Shown here piece after piece: positions 9,761 to 19,235 of a stretch of 64,000 nucleotides of DNA. The first letter of the stretch is position 1; the number at the start of each line of letters is the position of its first letter. The position numbers and the translations under genes were made by a program. The DNA comes from Akkermansiaceae bacterium (GTDB lineage Bacteria; Verrucomicrobiota; Verrucomicrobiia; Verrucomicrobiales; DEV007), in assembly GCA_024233085.1 (NCBI GenBank), contig JACKQC010000002.1, positions 62,001 to 126,000 of the forward strand, given 5' to 3'. Under the pieces are notes generated by a model. That model did not search any database, was not told the origin of the DNA, and was given only the letters and a program-made list of their open reading frames with translations.

Positions 9761-10933
9761 ATGAATAGCTGCAAATTCCTTATTGCGAGTATTCTCGCGA
9801 TCTTTCTCGGTGCCGCCCACGCCCAAAACCGCGCCTTTTCCCCCGAGCCGGCGCGACTGGCGGAGATCCACGACGCGATGGAGTCCCAAGTCGCCGCGAA
9901 TCACACCGCCGGCGCGGTGACGCTCGTGCTGCACGGCGGCAAGGTGATCCATCACGACGCCGCGGGCCTGGCCGACCGCGAAAACCAGGTGCCCATGACC
10001 GAGGACCGCGTTTTTTGGATCGCCTCCATGACGAAGTCGGTCACCGCGACGACCCTCATGACCCTGGTCGACGAGGGCAGGCTCAACCTCGACGAACCCG
10101 CCTCGAAATGGCTTCCGGCTCTCGCCAAGGCCCACCTCGCCGATGGCACGCCGCCGAAGCGCCCCATCACCCTGCGCGATCTGATGTCGCACACGTCCGG
10201 ACTCGCCTTCCCGCCGCGCAAGCCGACCGACGGCGCCCAATCGCTGAAAGGCTACGTCGCCCAGCTCGTGGCCGCGCCGCTCGCCTTCGAGCCCGGAACG
10301 GACTACGAATACGGCTTCGGATTGACGGTCAGCGGCCACATCGCCGAAATCGCCGCCGGCAAGCCCTTCGACGCCCTCATGCGCGAGCGGGTGCTCGATC
10401 CGCTCGGCATGAAGGACACCGCCTTCAACCCCGGCGCCGCGCTGCGCGCCCGCTTCGCGAAAACCTACAAGACCGCCGAGGACGGCGAGGGGCTGGCCCG
10501 CGCCCACAACCCCTTCGTCATGCCCGACGACGAAACCCCGCGCATGGTCGAGCCCTCCGGCGGCCTTTTCTCCACCGCCGCGGACATGGCCCGCTTCTAC
10601 CAGATGATCCTCGACGGTGGCGAGTTCGAAGGAAAACGCATCGTCTCCCGCGAAGCCATCGCCGAGATGACCACCCCGCACCACGCCGGCGGCAAGGTGC
10701 TGAACTACGGTCTCGGCTGGCAGTGCAACAACCCGGAAAAGGCCAATGTGCCCGGGTTTTCCGCCAACGCCTTCGGCCACGGCGGCGCCTTCGCGACCCA
10801 CGGCTGGATCGATCCAGAACGCCGCCTCGTCACCGTCCTCATGGTGCAGAATGTGCTCGTCCAGGGCACCGGCGACGTCCGCAAGGCCTTCCACGACAAG
10901 GTGCTCGGCGTCGCTCCGACCGAAAAAAACTGA
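9761..10933 (+). CDS. Serine beta-lactamase-family hydrolase (class C/EstB type), exported
   Basis: 390 residues from the ATG at 9761, chosen because it begins the signal peptide (MNSCKFLIASILAIFLGAAHA); earlier in-frame codons add only a non-hydrophobic stub. The S-x-x-K nucleophile motif is S89-M-T-K92 (IASMTKSVTAT). LMSHTSGL at ~150 is the usual family block, Y-E-Y-G-F-G occupies the place of the Y-x-N region, and GHGG near 338 corresponds to the H/K-x-G box. This family includes esterases, D-aminopeptidases and beta-lactamases; homologues beside sulfatases in PVC genomes are generally annotated only as serine hydrolases. Substrate is unknown. Confidence 0.88.
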   Translation: MNSCKFLIASILAIFLGAAHAQNRAFSPEPARLAEIHDAMESQVAANHTAGAVTLVLHGGKVIHHDAAGLADRENQVPMTEDRVFWIASMTKSVTATTLMTLVDEGRLNLDEPASKWLPALAKAHLADGTPPKRPITLRDLMSHTSGLAFPPRKPTDGAQSLKGYVAQLVAAPLAFEPGTDYEYGFGLTVSGHIAEIAAGKPFDALMRERVLDPLGMKDTAFNPGAALRARFAKTYKTAEDGEGLARAHNPFVMPDDETPRMVEPSGGLFSTAADMARFYQMILDGGEFEGKRIVSREAIAEMTTPHHAGGKVLNYGLGWQCNNPEKANVPGFSANAFGHGGAFATHGWIDPERRLVTVLMVQNVLVQGTGDVRKAFHDKVLGVAPTEKN

Positions 10934-10940
10934 TACCGCC

Positions 10941-11741
10941 ATGACCAACTCCCCGCGCCCGAATCCGCCGCTTGTTCAGCTTCTTCTTCTTTTTCTGCTG
11001 CCCGCGTTGCCCGCCGTGGCGGACGAAACGCCGCCGCGCGCCGCGGAAAAATTCGAAATCGAGGGAAACCAGGCCTTTCTCTACGCCGCGCCCCGACCCG
11101 CGCCGGGCAAGCCGTGGGTCTGGTACGCGCCGACGATCAAAGGCATGTCGATCGTGGGACGGAAAATGTATTACGAAGGCCTCCTGAACGCGGGGATCGG
11201 CATCGCCGGCTTCGACCTCGGCGAAGTGCGTGGCGGACCCGCCAGCACGGCGAAATTCACGCGCTTCTACGACGAGATGGTGAAGCGCGGCTGGTCGCCG
11301 AAACCGATCCTGCTCGGCCAGAGCCGCGGCGGCATCATGACGCTCGCGTGGGCCTTCCGCCATCCGGACAAACTGAGCGCGTGGGTCGGCATCTATCCGG
11401 TGTGCAATCTCACCAGCTATCCCATGAAGAACCTGAAGGTGACGCTCGCGGATTACGGAATGGACGAAGCCGCCTTCCGCGCCCGCCTCGGCGAGCTGAA
11501 TCCCATCGACAACCTGGACGGTCTCATCGCGAACCAGGTGCCGATGTTCTCCGTGCATGGCGATTCCGACAAGGTGGTGCCCTACGCGGAGAACACGGGG
11601 CTGCTGAAGGAACGCTACGAAGCCGGCGGCGGCCGCATCACCGTGAAAATCGTTCCCGGCGAAGGGCATCAGGCCACCCCGTCGTTTTTCGAATGCGGGG
11701 AGCTGCTCGACTTCATCCGGGATCAAGCCGGGAAACGATGA
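10941..11741 (+). CDS. Secreted alpha/beta hydrolase
   Basis: 266 residues with an N-terminal signal peptide (about 10-27, LLLLFLLPALPAVA). The alpha/beta-hydrolase triad can be read: nucleophile elbow G-Q-S-R-G-G, Asp in HGDSDKVVPY and His in GEGHQ. There is a short WVWYAPTIKG oxyanion-side strand at the start of the fold. It lies 7 bp after the beta-lactamase-family gene and its TGA overlaps the ATG of the next gene, so it sits inside one operon. An esterase or peptidase role is likely; the substrate is not indicated. Confidence 0.85.
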   Translation: MTNSPRPNPPLVQLLLLFLLPALPAVADETPPRAAEKFEIEGNQAFLYAAPRPAPGKPWVWYAPTIKGMSIVGRKMYYEGLLNAGIGIAGFDLGEVRGGPASTAKFTRFYDEMVKRGWSPKPILLGQSRGGIMTLAWAFRHPDKLSAWVGIYPVCNLTSYPMKNLKVTLADYGMDEAAFRARLGELNPIDNLDGLIANQVPMFSVHGDSDKVVPYAENTGLLKERYEAGGGRITVKIVPGEGHQATPSFFECGELLDFIRDQAGKR

Positions 11742-12709
11742 TGCTCGCCAAGTCCCCGTCGCCCTCTCTCCGCGGGATGCTGAGCCTTTTGTCGGCCGGC
11801 ATCCTGGCGACGGCGGCGGCGGCGGCGGGCGACGATTCGATCCAGCGCGTGGAGGCATTCCTGCAACCGCGCCTTCTGGCTGTCCCCGGCGCCGAGGCGA
11901 AGCCCGCCGTCGTCGAGGCCGTTCTCGCGCGGCCCGATCCCGGCACCTTCTTCCTGCGCTATGCCTTCGGAATGAAACGGCACGCGAAAACGCTGCTGAC
12001 CCCCGGGCAGACCGTGACGCTCGAGGCGGTGATCGCGACACACTCGCCCATCGGCTCGCGCTGGCACGACGAGCGCAACACACTCCGGTGCCGATGGAAC
12101 GCGGTCATGTGGCGCCACGCCGCCGCCAGCGAGGCCGACGCGCCGGCAGTGCGCCGCGAACTCGAGGAGTGGATGCGCCTCCGGATGCTCTGGACGCGAC
12201 AGGAACACCTGGCGCAGTATCGCTTCGCCCGCGAGGTGTGGGACCTGCTCACCCCGGAACAACAGGCAAAACTCATCGCCGGCGATTGGAAGGCCCACGC
12301 CACACTCGACACCGGCCACCAGCGCGCCGATGCCACGGCGAAGATCGTCACGCGCGCGCTCGGAAAACCCGACCGAACCGCCGAATTCGAGGCCGCCGGC
12401 GCCGCCTGGTCGAACGAACGCGTCCCGCTCCACACCGCGTTGAGGGACGCCGAGGACCTCGAACGCCGCCTCGCGTTCGCGATGGACCTGAACGACGAAG
12501 GCGTCTGCCATCGCGCCGCCGTCACCGCGACCGACGCCTACGCGAAGCTCTATCTGGCGGAGGCGAACGCCGTTCGGCGGCTCGTGCGGGCGGGCTACGC
12601 GGATGCCGCGGCGGGTTGCGACCGGGCCGCCGCCGAGGCCTGGGCCGAGGCGCCGAAACGATTCGCCCCGGGCGCCGCCGACCTCATTCGACTCCTCTCC
12701 CCGCCTTGA
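11738..12709 (+). CDS. Exported protein of unknown function, LTPEQQ motif
   Basis: 323 residues, start overlapping the previous stop. A second ATG three bases later would serve equally. Signal peptide about 14-32 (LLSAGILATAAAAAG). The rest is helical, with conserved-looking tryptophans (NAVMWRHAA, EEWMRLRMLWTRQEHL) and one LTPEQQAKLIAGDW segment resembling the LTxxQ motif of the CpxP/Spy family of periplasmic chaperones. The second half is rich in Ala/Arg/Glu helices. I do not recognise the family. The operon context suggests a periplasmic role alongside the two hydrolases upstream. Confidence 0.72.
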   Translation: MMLAKSPSPSLRGMLSLLSAGILATAAAAAGDDSIQRVEAFLQPRLLAVPGAEAKPAVVEAVLARPDPGTFFLRYAFGMKRHAKTLLTPGQTVTLEAVIATHSPIGSRWHDERNTLRCRWNAVMWRHAAASEADAPAVRRELEEWMRLRMLWTRQEHLAQYRFAREVWDLLTPEQQAKLIAGDWKAHATLDTGHQRADATAKIVTRALGKPDRTAEFEAAGAAWSNERVPLHTALRDAEDLERRLAFAMDLNDEGVCHRAAVTATDAYAKLYLAEANAVRRLVRAGYADAAAGCDRAAAEAWAEAPKRFAPGAADLIRLLSPP

Positions 12710-12725
12710 ATTCCGTCGGCCCGCC

Positions 12726-12758
12726 AAACAGGGTTGGGTCCCCGACCTAACCCTGTTT
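12726..12758. terminator. AACAGGGTT palindrome between convergent genes
   Basis: AAACAGGGTTGGGTC (12726-12740) pairs with GACCTAACCCTGTTT (12744-12758) with one mismatch around a CCC loop. It sits between two convergent genes, so a bidirectional terminator is the simplest role, although it belongs to a family dispersed through the window. Confidence 0.6.
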
Positions 12759-12774
12759 AGTCAGCCCCCGAGAT

Positions 12775-15462
12775 TCACCAGGCGCCCCAGCCTTTCAGGT
12801 TCAGGACGGTGGGCACCCGGCGGGTCTGGTCCGTTTCGCTGTCGGTCCAGCCCATCTCCAGGCGGGCGATGCGGGCGTGGTTGCCGACCAGCTCGGAGGA
12901 CAGCCCCAGGCGATTCAAATCCTCCATTCGCAGGACGATCCGGCGCGACTTGCTCGAGTCGAGCGGCGCCTGGAGAAACACCTCCACGCCGGGAGCCTTC
13001 CACGGATTGTCGGAGCCCTGAATCTCCTCGCCGCGGCGCACGAGAACCCGAAATTCCTTCGGCGGCGAGGCGGGATCGGCCAGGAAACGCTCGAGCGGCT
13101 CGTCGATAAGTTGCTGGTAGAGTCCCCAGTCGATTTTCTGGTCGCCGGTGCGGATCTGGACGATGCACCAGCGGTGGACCTCCTCGTTTTCGTTTTCGCG
13201 GGCGTCGAAGACGGCGAACCACCGGCCGCTGGCGCCGTCATACATGGGACCGCGATATTCGACCGAGCGCAGGGTCGGCAGATAGCGAAAACGGCGATAG
13301 TAAGCCTCCACGGCGGAGCGCGACATGACCGGGTCGATGAGATACTGCAATCGTTCCTCGAGCGACTTTCCACCGTAAAAGGCCGTCAATACCTCCTCGC
13401 CGATTTCCTCCAGGTGGGGCGGGGCCTCCGAAGGCGCGGGATCGGAGGCGCCGGCGGCCCCCTTCGCCGGCGGGCCGGCGGCGGACATCGGCGTGATCGG
13501 GGCGGAAGCCGGGGCGACGCCGGGCGCGATGCCCGAGGCGGCGGCGACTTCGGGAGAGCCGAAAACGGGCGCGTCCAGGGTCGACTGGGGCTGGGAAGCC
13601 AGGATGACGGGCTCGGGCGAGGCGGCCGGCGTCGACGCGGGTTTCGCCTCGGGCTTTGGCTTCGGAGCCGGGGTGGTTTCGGCGACGGATGGTTTCGGCT
13701 CCGGCGGGGTGTCGGCTTCCTTTTTCGGCTCGGGCGTCTTGGAGGCCTCGGGCATCGCCGGCGGCGGCGGGGTCGAGCCCGACTCCTTGGGGGGAGCCGG
13801 TTTGGGAGCCGTTTTCGGCTTGGCGGGGTTGAATTCGGGGCTGTTTTTCGGGTCGAGCGCCTTGAGGCGGTCCTCCTCCTGCCTGGCGAGTTCTTCGAGG
13901 AAACCGACCTTGAAGGGCAGGTATTCCCGGAGCACGACGCCGGGGCGGAGCCATTCCATGAGCTGGACCTTCCACTCGGCGACCTTCTGAGGCGGAGTCA
14001 GCAGGTAGGCGCCGCCGCCGGCAATGGCGACGACCAACCCCGTCACAACCAAGCGGTAAACGAGGCGCGGGACGCCCGAACTCGCGAAGCGGCTTGCTTT
14101 CGCGGAGGACGATCCCTGAAACACGCTCTCGACCCCGGCGTGCTTGTCGGCCCCCTTTTTCCGGGATTTTTTGGTTTTGGACTTTGGACTCGGCGCGGCT
14201 TCGACCGGAGCGGCGGCCGGCGCGGCTTCGGCGGCGACCGTGGGGGAGACCTGGGTGGCGAACAGGTTTTCGAAGGAATCGGGCGGCGGCGGCGCGGCGG
14301 GATCGAGGTTTCCGGGAAACTCGTTGGCGACCGGCGCCGCCGGATCGACCTTCAGTTCGCTTTCCCACGGGGGCGCGTCGCTCCCGAAGAGATTTGGCGC
14401 ATCGGTCGCGAAGGGCGGCGGCGTTTGCGAGTCCTGCGGCGGCGGCGCGGGAGCCGCCGGAGGATTCAATGCCGGAGGCGCGGGAGCGGAGGCCGGTGCC
14501 GTCGGCAAGGTGGCGGCGGCGGCGGCGGCGGCGGGCTGGGCGGTCGAGTCCGGAGAGGGAGGCGCGTCTTTTCCGAGTGAAACGCCTTCTTTTTCGAAAA
14601 GGGACGCGAAACTGTCCGCGAAGAGGCTTTGGGCGGTCTTCGGGGGAGCGGGCGCCGGAGTGGCGGCGGGTTCGGCCGGTTTTTCGGCGACGACCTCGGC
14701 GGGGGCCGGTTTCGGCTCCGGCGGAGATTCGGGCCGCGGCGGCTCGGATGCCTGGGGCGCCTGGGCCGGAGGGCTCTGAAAGCCCGGTCCCGGACCGAAT
14801 GCCGGCGGCTGGGATGACGGCTTGGCGGCGGGCGCCGGTTCCCCGAAAAGCGAGGAACCCGCCGGGGACGGCGCGGGCTCGGGATTCGCGGCCGGTCCGG
14901 CGTTTTTTTTCGGCGGAAAAGAGGGCGAGGCATCGATCTCGACCGCCGCCGCCGCGGCCGCGAGAGCCGCCGCCGAGGACGGCAAGGGGGAGGTATAGGC
15001 CATGTTTCGCGAGTCACCGGGCGGAACCTGGCTGGGAAAGGCGGGAAGGGCGGGCTTCGGAGGAAGCGTCTCCGGCGCGGCCGGTCGGGGCGATTCCGCC
15101 ATCGGAGCGGGCGGTGGAGACGAGACGGGGCGCTCAATCACGACACCCACACCCGGGCGCTCCACGGCAATGATGGGCTCGCCGCAGCCGACACACTGGC
15201 CCCGCACCCCGAGATGCTGACGCCGCAGGTTCATGGAATGGCCGCAAACCGGGCAGGCGACGGAAATCACGGCGTCGGGCGACGGAGACTGCGATGGCCC
15301 GGACGCGGGCGGCCGCTGTATCATGGCGGGGTTTCCGGCCGGCTGGGCCGGGTAGCCGAGGGGCGAGGCATTGGGGGCCGTTTCACGCGGAGGAAACGGC
15401 CTGTCGGGAGTCGGAAATTCCGGGCGGGCCGGACCTCCAGTGACTTCGGACGGAAAGCTCAT
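12775..15462 (-). CDS. Pro/Ala-rich zinc-ribbon protein with single membrane anchor (paralogue A)
   Basis: 895 residues. A zinc-ribbon-like unit lies at about 70-100 (CPVCGHSMNL... then GQCVGCGEP, i.e. CxxC-x(~22)-CxxC). About 350 residues of Pro/Ala/Glu-rich low-complexity sequence follow, then one membrane segment (RLVVTGLVVAIAGGGAYLL, ~475-495), a second low-complexity stretch and a folded C-terminal domain (~690-895). That domain has the pattern AFYGGKSLEERLQYLIDP...YRRFRYLPTLRSVEYRG...WFAVFD, which looks like an alpha+beta domain. Its ATG overlaps the stop of the upstream paralogue (ATGA), so the pair is translationally coupled. The architecture suggests an envelope-anchored protein with a cytoplasmic zinc ribbon and a long extended linker. 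Function unknown. Confidence 0.78.
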   Translation of the reverse strand: MSFPSEVTGGPARPEFPTPDRPFPPRETAPNASPLGYPAQPAGNPAMIQRPPASGPSQSPSPDAVISVACPVCGHSMNLRRQHLGVRGQCVGCGEPIIAVERPGVGVVIERPVSSPPPAPMAESPRPAAPETLPPKPALPAFPSQVPPGDSRNMAYTSPLPSSAAALAAAAAAVEIDASPSFPPKKNAGPAANPEPAPSPAGSSLFGEPAPAAKPSSQPPAFGPGPGFQSPPAQAPQASEPPRPESPPEPKPAPAEVVAEKPAEPAATPAPAPPKTAQSLFADSFASLFEKEGVSLGKDAPPSPDSTAQPAAAAAAATLPTAPASAPAPPALNPPAAPAPPPQDSQTPPPFATDAPNLFGSDAPPWESELKVDPAAPVANEFPGNLDPAAPPPPDSFENLFATQVSPTVAAEAAPAAAPVEAAPSPKSKTKKSRKKGADKHAGVESVFQGSSSAKASRFASSGVPRLVYRLVVTGLVVAIAGGGAYLLTPPQKVAEWKVQLMEWLRPGVVLREYLPFKVGFLEELARQEEDRLKALDPKNSPEFNPAKPKTAPKPAPPKESGSTPPPPAMPEASKTPEPKKEADTPPEPKPSVAETTPAPKPKPEAKPASTPAASPEPVILASQPQSTLDAPVFGSPEVAAASGIAPGVAPASAPITPMSAAGPPAKGAAGASDPAPSEAPPHLEEIGEEVLTAFYGGKSLEERLQYLIDPVMSRSAVEAYYRRFRYLPTLRSVEYRGPMYDGASGRWFAVFDARENENEEVHRWCIVQIRTGDQKIDWGLYQQLIDEPLERFLADPASPPKEFRVLVRRGEEIQGSDNPWKAPGVEVFLQAPLDSSKSRRIVLRMEDLNRLGLSSELVGNHARIARLEMGWTDSETDQTRRVPTVLNLKGWGAW

Positions 15463-18400
15463 GGAGTGGCGGTGCGATCGCCGGGATCGGCGATGACGGG
15501 CGTCGAGGCGGGCTCGGAAAGGGTGGATCCGGGAAGAGAAGACAGGGCCGAATTCGGCGTCGGCATGATTTCGATCGCCTCGCCGTCCGGCAGCACCTGC
15601 GCCGTGGGCTCGCCGACGGGGGGCGCGGCGGTGGCATCGGCCGGCTTGGGTGCGGCCGGGGTTTTCGGCGCCTGGGTTGGCTTCGCCGCGGGTTTCGGGG
15701 CGGGTTTGGCGGGCGCGGCGTCGTCCGTCACAGCTTTGGAACCGGGGGCGTCCGCGCCGATCCGCTGGTAAAAGGCTTCACGAATCGGTTCGACGACTTT
15801 GGCCTTGATGTCCTGCCAGAAAAAGGAGGCCGCTCCGATTCCGCTCACCAGGCCGACGACCACGATGAGAACGGCGACCAGCTTGATCGTGGACGGGCGT
15901 TTCCGCGTCGCATCCTTCGGCGCCGGCGCGGGCGCGAGGGGGGCGTGGGTGATGTTGTGGCTGGCGGGGTCCGCCGCGCTTTCGGGATCCGGCTCTCCGG
16001 GAGGCGACCAGGAAGGCGTGGTTTCCGCCGGCTCCGGCGGCGCCGCGGCGGCGGCGGCCTTCTTGCTCGTGGCGGCTTCCACGAAATCGAAACCGGTCTC
16101 CTTTTTGGCCGGCAGCGAGGACGGCAATTCGGTGGATTCTCCGCCGAAGGACCCTTCTCCCCCGGCCAGCAGAGAACGACGCGGAAAAGCGGCGGCGGCG
16201 GCGGCATTGCCCCCCGCTCCTCCCGGCTCGGCGGGCGGCAGCGAACCGGGAAAACCCCATCGGCTGCTCGTTTCCCCCGCCTGCCCGTCGGACGCCGGGG
16301 AAGGCGACGGCGACGGAGTCCCCGGAAAGACGCTGGCAAAGGGGGAGTCATTCCCGCCGGCGGCCAAGACGTCCGGGCCGGCCGCTTTTTTCGGCTCGGG
16401 AAGCGGGGAAAGCTGGGCGTTCGGGCTGTCGCCGAAGGACAGCTTTTTCTCCGGCAAAGCGCCCGGGCCCAGAATGCCGCCGCCCGCCGGCAGGGGCACG
16501 GAGGCGTCCGACGCGCCCGGCCAGGCATTCTCAGCCGGCTTGGGCACTTCGGCGGCGGGTTGAGCCGACTTGGGAATTCCGCGAATCACTCCGCTTCCGG
16601 CAAGATTGGCGAAAGGCGATCCGACCGGAGGCGCCTCGGGCGCGGGAGACTCGGCGTTCCCGGCATCCGCGGCGGCGGGAGCGTTTTCGGGGATCGAAAC
16701 GATCGGGGTCGAGCGTGTCGGCAGCCCGGCCAGGGGCTTCGGAGGCGTCCAGCGCGGGGTGGATGCCAGCTCGGGCTTGGTCGGCGCCGTGGCGGGAAAC
16801 CCCGCACCGAGCGCGGCGGCGTCGGACACGGCCTCGGCGACGGGAGCCTGGGAAGGCTCCGCCACGGGAATCGCCTCGGCGGAAGCCGGCGCGTCGGGAA
16901 TCGGAACTGGAGCCGCCGCCGGCGTTTCGAGAGTCGGTGCCGCCGGAGCGGGCGAAACCGGGGCCTCCGCGGTCGGCGCCGGCGGAATCGGAGCGGCGTC
17001 GACCGGCAATTCGGGAGTCGGCGCCGCCGGGGCGATGGCCGTCGCCAAATTCTCGATGATTTCGGGAGCGGCGGCGGGCGGGACCGATGGTATCGGCGCT
17101 TCGGCCGCCAATGGAAGCACAGGCTCGGCGACAATTTCGGAGACGGGCTCCGGCGCGGGGGCCGGGACCGGAATCGAGATCGCCGGCTCGGTCGGCGCCA
17201 CCGGAACCGGCTCGGCTTCGACGGGAGCTTTCGCCTCCGTCTCGAGCCCGGTCTTCTCCGCCAACACCTCGCCGGCTTTCACCGGCGCGGCGTCGGCGTC
17301 GGCGGATTCGGGAAGAACGATGCGAAACAGTCGAACCATGCCGTCCATCCCGGACACCGCGGCGACGATGGGTTCCTGGCACCAGACGCACTGGCCGGCA
17401 ACACCGAGATGTTCGCGGCGCAGGCTGAGACCCTTCGCGCAACCGGGGCACAGGACATTGAGAATCTCCGGGACCTCGGCGGCCTCGCCCGCCGTTTCCG
17501 ACTCCGCGACCGGACCCTCGGGATCGTTCGCGGGAGGCGTCTCCGTTTCCCCGGTGGACGAGGAGGCGGCGGGCTCCGGAGTCGGTTCCGCCGCGGGCGG
17601 TTCCGGCACTTCCGCGGGCGCCGCGATCTCGGCGACGGGCTCGGGAGCCGGAGCGGGCGCGGCGGATTCGACCGTGTCGGCGGCCGCGACTTCGATCCTT
17701 TCCCCGGCGACCGGCTCGTTCACGGTTTCGGCGGTCAGGGGAGCGGGAAGCGTGGCGGTCCGCGGCTCGGACTCTCCGCTCTGATTCCAAAGCATTTCCG
17801 GGGAAAAACCTGGCGCGCTTTCCGGGGCGGCCGGTTCCGGGACGACCGGTTCCGGGGCGGCCGGTTCCGGAGCGGATTCGGCGACGAGAGGAAACGGCGG
17901 GGTCTCCGTGATCGCCTGGACGGGAGAGGGAGCGGGAGCGGGAGCGAGTTCGGCCACCGGAGTCGGAACTGGTACTGGAACCGGAACGGGGATCGTTTCG
18001 GAAACCGGTGCCGCGCCCTGCTTGTGGGCGGCCGAGATCGCGGCGAGAGCCTTCGCGGCGGCCATGTTCGCGCTTTCCACCATCTTCTTGCCGGCGGTCT
18101 CGGTGGCGGGCGGCGGACCGGACTCCGGCAGGGCGAGAGATTCGGGACCGGCGGGCGGCTGAATCCGGGCGTTCACGGTTTTCCACGCGGCGTCATCGAC
18201 GGCCTCGATGTCGATGGCGGTCTCGGCGGCGAAAATTTCACTGGCGCCACTGCTTTCCATTTTTTCCAAGCTTTCCTTCGGGCTCTCGTCCGCCGGTTTT
18301 GCCGCCGTCAGGGCCGGAACGACGGGAGCGGCGGGCGGAGAAACGGGTGCGACGGGAGCGACGGGGGCCGCCAAAACCGGAGCCGGAGCCGCCGCCTCGG

Positions 18401-19100
18401 GCGCCGCCGTTTCAGTGTCCGGGGCCGCGGGCCTTTCGTCAACGCTGGCGAAGACATTCGCGGTGGGAAATTCGGGTCCCGATTCCGCCTTCAACACCAT
18501 CCCGTCGCTGTCGCACTCGGTCTCGGGTTCCGCCGAGGCGGCGATGGCGTCCTGAAACGACGCCAGGTCTTCCGGCACGACATCGTCGAGAGGTTCGAAA
18601 GGTTCCAGCCCCTGCGGCGCCCCGCCAAAAGGCAGCGAGCGTGAAATCGCCCCGTCCGTCGGCGGGGGCGTGGCGGGTGCCGGAGCGGCGGGAGCCTCCC
18701 CGCGGCCCGGAATCGGCGGAGCGGCCCCTGGCTCGGCGGCCCGGGCGGGCGGCGCTTCGTTGGTGACCGTGCCCCGCGTCGGCAGCGCGGCCAGCCCCGT
18801 CCGGCGCGGCGGTTCGGCGGCGGCGGCGGCGACCGGTGCGGCCACCGCGACGGGCACGAACGAAGCGGCCACGGGTTCAGGCGCGGGGATCGGGGCGGGT
18901 TTCAATTCGGTTCCGGCATCGACAATTGGCGCCGGGGGAGTGACGGAGGCGGTCGCCGCGGGTGGGGCCGCCGATCCGTTGCTAGTTCCTCCCGGTTGAA
19001 ATCCGAGGGTCTTCAGAAACCGCGAAACCCCTTCCGAGGCCGAATCGTTCGAGCCGGGGTCGCTGGCGGGGGATGGAGATGGAGTAGGAGGCGTTTCCAT
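15459..19100 (-). CDS. Pro/Ala-rich zinc-ribbon protein with single membrane anchor (paralogue B)
   Basis: 1213 residues, most of it low-complexity Pro/Ala/Glu sequence with repeated PAPEPV and PVAP units. A zinc ribbon at ~540-575 (CPGCAKGLSLRREHLG then QCVWCQEP) matches that of the downstream paralogue closely, including the RR-x-HLGV-x-GQC stretch. A single membrane segment (LVAVLIVVVGLVSGIGAASFF) lies near 1080-1100, followed by a short tail. Unlike paralogue A it has no folded C-terminal domain. Composition bias produces long spurious open frames on the opposite strand. An AT-rich promoter-like region precedes it. Function unknown. Confidence 0.72.
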   Translation of the reverse strand: METPPTPSPSPASDPGSNDSASEGVSRFLKTLGFQPGGTSNGSAAPPAATASVTPPAPIVDAGTELKPAPIPAPEPVAASFVPVAVAAPVAAAAAEPPRRTGLAALPTRGTVTNEAPPARAAEPGAAPPIPGRGEAPAAPAPATPPPTDGAISRSLPFGGAPQGLEPFEPLDDVVPEDLASFQDAIAASAEPETECDSDGMVLKAESGPEFPTANVFASVDERPAAPDTETAAPEAAAPAPVLAAPVAPVAPVSPPAAPVVPALTAAKPADESPKESLEKMESSGASEIFAAETAIDIEAVDDAAWKTVNARIQPPAGPESLALPESGPPPATETAGKKMVESANMAAAKALAAISAAHKQGAAPVSETIPVPVPVPVPTPVAELAPAPAPSPVQAITETPPFPLVAESAPEPAAPEPVVPEPAAPESAPGFSPEMLWNQSGESEPRTATLPAPLTAETVNEPVAGERIEVAAADTVESAAPAPAPEPVAEIAAPAEVPEPPAAEPTPEPAASSSTGETETPPANDPEGPVAESETAGEAAEVPEILNVLCPGCAKGLSLRREHLGVAGQCVWCQEPIVAAVSGMDGMVRLFRIVLPESADADAAPVKAGEVLAEKTGLETEAKAPVEAEPVPVAPTEPAISIPVPAPAPEPVSEIVAEPVLPLAAEAPIPSVPPAAAPEIIENLATAIAPAAPTPELPVDAAPIPPAPTAEAPVSPAPAAPTLETPAAAPVPIPDAPASAEAIPVAEPSQAPVAEAVSDAAALGAGFPATAPTKPELASTPRWTPPKPLAGLPTRSTPIVSIPENAPAAADAGNAESPAPEAPPVGSPFANLAGSGVIRGIPKSAQPAAEVPKPAENAWPGASDASVPLPAGGGILGPGALPEKKLSFGDSPNAQLSPLPEPKKAAGPDVLAAGGNDSPFASVFPGTPSPSPSPASDGQAGETSSRWGFPGSLPPAEPGGAGGNAAAAAAFPRRSLLAGGEGSFGGESTELPSSLPAKKETGFDFVEAATSKKAAAAAAPPEPAETTPSWSPPGEPDPESAADPASHNITHAPLAPAPAPKDATRKRPSTIKLVAVLIVVVGLVSGIGAASFFWQDIKAKVVEPIREAFYQRIGADAPGSKAVTDDAAPAKPAPKPAAKPTQAPKTPAAPKPADATAAPPVGEPTAQVLPDGEAIEIMPTPNSALSSLPGSTLSEPASTPVIADPGDRTATP

Positions 19101-19144
19101 GGCGCGCCAAGGAAGGGAACTGCTAAAACAAACGAAATTTATTA

Positions 19145-19173
19145 TTTTTATGATACTTTTCGGAAATATTCAA
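19145..19173 (-). promoter_or_regulatory. Candidate sigma70-type promoter for the zinc-ribbon gene pair
   Basis: Read on the minus strand, TTGAAT (19168-19173) and TAAAAA (19145-19150) are 17 nt apart in a ~130 bp AT-rich gap between divergent genes, the only strongly AT-rich intergenic stretch in this part of the window. The start codon is ~45 nt downstream. Confidence 0.45.
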
Positions 19174-19235
19174 CAGATTTCGGGCATTTCTTGAAGATTC
19201 ATTTGGTGAAAATTTGAACCATTCTTGAACATCCG

